Positions 6,778 to 8,387 of a stretch of DNA of 8,387 bases are shown in pieces. The DNA is taken from assembly GCA_022843085.1 (NCBI GenBank), contig JALHOI010000120.1, positions 1 to 8,387 on the forward strand, in the 5' to 3' direction. The first letter of the stretch is position 1. Each line of letters starts with the position of its first letter. The stretch is from Pseudobdellovibrionaceae bacterium. Lineage in GTDB: Bacteria; Bdellovibrionota; Bdellovibrionia; Bdellovibrionales; JAMPXM01. Below the pieces are notes generated by a model. The model saw nothing but the letters and a program-made list of their open reading frames with translations, was not told where the DNA came from and searched no databases. The translations under genes and the position numbers were made by a program.

Positions 6778-7509
6778 GTTCACGTTTTTACGCGCTGCAG
6801 GATCTCTCGCTGGCAAGCGGGCCGCCAACTGCAGAGCTTGAGGGAGGTGGTACGGGGTATCGGCCACCAGCGAGGCTCCGGCCGCTTTCAGCTTTTCGAT
6901 GTGGCAGTAACCATAGCCGCACGCAATCGCGTGAACTCCGGCATTCACGGCTGCTCCCATATCCGGCAGGCCATCTCCGACCATCACAGTGTTCTCTGGT
7001 TTGACGTTTGCGGCCTTCATCGCTTCAAGAAGTGGCAGCGGATGCGGTTTGCGTTCTGATAGAGAGTCAGCGCCGAAGACACGAACCCAGGGGAATCGGT
7101 CGAGCCCCAGCCCATGCAGAGTTATTGTTGTCCAAGACATGCGCTTGTTCGTCACGATCGCCATCTGGGGGGAAGTTTTTCCCTCGCCGGTCGAAAGAGC
7201 TTCAAGAAACTCATTGATGCCTTCGAATACCTTCGTCTCGTTCAAAACGTTTTCCTCATAGACGCTGCCAAATTCTTCGGCGATCGAGTCGAGTTGAGAT
7301 TGATCACCACGGGCCTCGGGAAAGCAGTTGTAGATGAGAGGCATCAGACCTTCGCCGATCGCCGTCGTGATGACGTGATCGTCGAGCTGCTTTCGACCGC
7401 GGCGTCGCATGAGCTCATGGGTCGTCGTGATGATATCGGCCGCCGAGTCTATCAGAGTTCCGTCGAGATCAAAGATCACAAGCTCAATTGGATTTTCCGG
7501 GCGTTTCAT
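6772..7509 (-). CDS. HAD-superfamily phosphatase, phosphoglycolate phosphatase-like (subfamily IA)
   Basis: This is a predicted cytoplasmic Mg-dependent phosphomonoesterase of 245 residues, about the length of Gph/PGP enzymes. All four HAD motifs are present: motif I FDLDGTLIDS (13-22) with nucleophile Asp14 and acid/base Asp16, motif II IVTNK (118-122) with Thr120, motif III Lys154 in SERKPHPLP, and motif IV VGDGLPDM (177-184) with Asp179 and Asp183. The helical cap between motifs I and II (about 20-95) is the subfamily IA type, and GAAVNAG (185-191) is typical of the phosphoglycolate phosphatase branch. The ATG at 7509 has AGGA seven bases upstream. It is separated from oppA by 122 bases with a stem-loop and promoter, so it is probably not in the opp operon. 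Phosphoglycolate is the likeliest substrate, but cap residues do not prove it; pyrophosphate or other small phosphate esters are alternatives. Confidence 0.9.
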   Translation of the reverse strand: MKRPENPIELVIFDLDGTLIDSAADIITTTHELMRRRGRKQLDDHVITTAIGEGLMPLIYNCFPEARGDQSQLDSIAEEFGSVYEENVLNETKVFEGINEFLEALSTGEGKTSPQMAIVTNKRMSWTTITLHGLGLDRFPWVRVFGADSLSERKPHPLPLLEAMKAANVKPENTVMVGDGLPDMGAAVNAGVHAIACGYGYCHIEKLKAAGASLVADTPYHLPQALQLAARLPARDPAARKNVNN

Positions 7510-7577
7510 AGGATCGTCCTAACTTGCAAGGAGTTGGGTCGCAAGTCAGGATGTCTTTCGAGTTTAAAGGAGTTTTA
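7510..7577. promoter_or_regulatory. Short divergent intergenic region
   Basis: These 68 bases separate two divergently transcribed genes and must hold at least part of both leaders. ACTTGC (7522-7527) and GCAAGT (7541-7546) form a six-base inverted repeat with a 13-base gap, which could be a small operator. AAGGAG just before the 7578 ATG is that gene's ribosome binding site. No convincing -35/-10 pair is visible on either strand; TTGCAA/N17/CAGGAT on the plus strand is a weak candidate. Confidence 0.3.
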
Positions 7578-8387
7578 ATGTCGACACAAAGACGTCGATT
7601 CGGTCGCACAACCGGACCCGGAGTCGTGACCGGACCCGGAGTCGTGAAGAGAACGAGACCTGAACGGAGACTTCGGTTCTGGGCTTTCTTTGCGTTTTTT
7701 GCGATTCCATTTACGTTTCCACTTACGTTTTTCGTCGCAAGTCTGCACCCACGGGCCCTTGCGGCGTCCTCGGAAACCAAGGCCGCGGGTTACATTCAGC
7801 GGTCGATGCTGGGGCTTGAAAATGGTGAATCAACTTTGGTGGGAGAAGCTCGTTTTCAAAAAACCGGAGAGTTTGCGTACCGCGAGGCGCAGACGTTTAC
7901 ATTTAAAGCCGACCGCCTCGAATCTATTTCGACGAGCTACACTTTGGCCGAACCCGGCAGCGCCGCGATTGCGAAGATGAACCACGAGTTTCGTGATCCC
8001 GGGTTTTTACCTGACTACACGTACGAAGATCTCCGCAACAAAATCGAGCACCGACTTATCGTCGACCGAAGCGCTGGCCAAATTACGATGATTCGAAAGA
8101 GCCGCGGGAAAGAAAAACGAGAGACCCTGAAGCTTCAAGATGAAATGGCAACTGGCCAAGCCGTCTATTTTTGGATTCTTTCAAATCTTGATAAAATTTT
8201 ACAGGGCCAGAAGATCTACACGAAGTTTGTGGTGCCTGCGCTTCTCGACGACTTTTCGTTTCACGCGCAGCTTGTGAAGACCGACGTTTCTAAGCACACA
8301 ATCAAAGTGGCTCTCGATAACTGGTTCTTTAATTTATTCGCGTCACGCATTGAGTTCGACCTCGACGCAAAGACCAAGCGGCTTCTC
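7578..8387 (+). CDS. Exported protein of unknown function (partial at the right edge)
   Basis: The plus strand is open from the ATG at 7578 to the window end, giving 270 codons and no C-terminus. The start is well supported by AAGGAG five bases upstream. The N-terminus is long and basic (33 residues, many Arg) and contains TGPGVV twice because of an 18-base tandem duplication. A hydrophobic core follows (about 34-56, WAFFAFFAIPF onward) and then ALA at 60-62, a good signal peptidase I site, so the mature protein should start near residue 63 in the periplasm or beyond. The mature part looks strand-rich with alternating charged and hydrophobic residues, for example QTFTFKADRLES (106-117) and LLDDFSFHAQLV (222-233). 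There is no cysteine in the visible part. I do not recognise the family. Its gene is divergent from the phosphatase gene, so shared function with opp is not implied. Confidence 0.85.
   Translation, partial: MSTQRRRFGRTTGPGVVTGPGVVKRTRPERRLRFWAFFAFFAIPFTFPLTFFVASLHPRALAASSETKAAGYIQRSMLGLENGESTLVGEARFQKTGEFAYREAQTFTFKADRLESISTSYTLAEPGSAAIAKMNHEFRDPGFLPDYTYEDLRNKIEHRLIVDRSAGQITMIRKSRGKEKRETLKLQDEMATGQAVYFWILSNLDKILQGQKIYTKFVVPALLDDFSFHAQLVKTDVSKHTIKVALDNWFFNLFASRIEFDLDAKTKRLL
7611..7646 (+). repeat. Perfect 18-base tandem duplication inside the coding region
   Basis: ACCGGACCCGGAGTCGTG occurs twice back to back (7611-7628 and 7629-7646). The unit length is a multiple of three, so it adds six residues (TGPGVV) to the basic region before the signal-peptide core without breaking the frame. 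Perfect identity suggests a recent slippage duplication. Confidence 0.95.

Noticed and set aside
7510..7577. Sigma70 promoter for the phosphatase gene (TTGCGA/N17/TAGGAC on the minus strand)
   Set aside because: The -10 would overlap the ribosome binding site and put the start of transcription at about the ATG, which conflicts with use of that site.

Overview
This window holds most of one locus from a Gram-negative bacterium: a dipeptide/oligopeptide ABC-importer operon on the minus strand, flanked by a HAD phosphatase gene and two unrecognised genes cut by the window edges. GC is intermediate. Each main gene has a clear purine-rich ribosome binding site, and OppA carries a lipobox. The opp proteins have the general look of Bdellovibrionota/deltaproteobacterial homologues, but no marker gene here fixes the taxon, so that placement is a moderate-confidence inference.

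Layout, read right to left because most genes are on the minus strand. A HAD-IA phosphatase of the phosphoglycolate phosphatase type lies at 7509-6772 and is followed by a stem-loop overlapping its stop codon. A promoter-like TTGACA/N17/TAATCC precedes oppA (6648-4831), the lipoprotein that captures the peptide. The oppA-oppB spacer of about 220 bases contains two stem-loops and a second promoter-like TTGACA/N18/TATGAC. Then come oppB and oppC (the two permease subunits), oppD and oppF (the two ATPases, both with a C-terminal cysteine cluster). A GTG-initiated gene for a membrane-anchored protein overlaps oppF by four bases and runs off the left edge. On the plus strand, divergent from the phosphatase gene, an exported protein of unknown function starts at 7578 and runs off the right edge.

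OppA is expected to deliver peptide to the OppB-OppC channel, with OppD-OppF hydrolysing ATP on the cytoplasmic face. The tight spacing from oppB onward (10 bases, 24 bases, 1-base overlap, 4-base overlap) implies one translationally coupled unit. The structured spacer after oppA suggests that the binding protein is made in excess over the membrane complex.

The most notable point is the oppB start. The only upstream in-frame conventional start codon (TTG, 4688) is also the first three bases of a TTGACA box. Homology and a strong Shine-Dalgarno sequence point instead to an ATT codon at 4610. The other points worth a second look are the GTG-start gene at the left end and an in-frame 18-base tandem duplication in the gene at the right end. 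I saw no insertion sequence, CRISPR array, tRNA, rRNA, phage or defence genes, and no evidence of a wholly new system.
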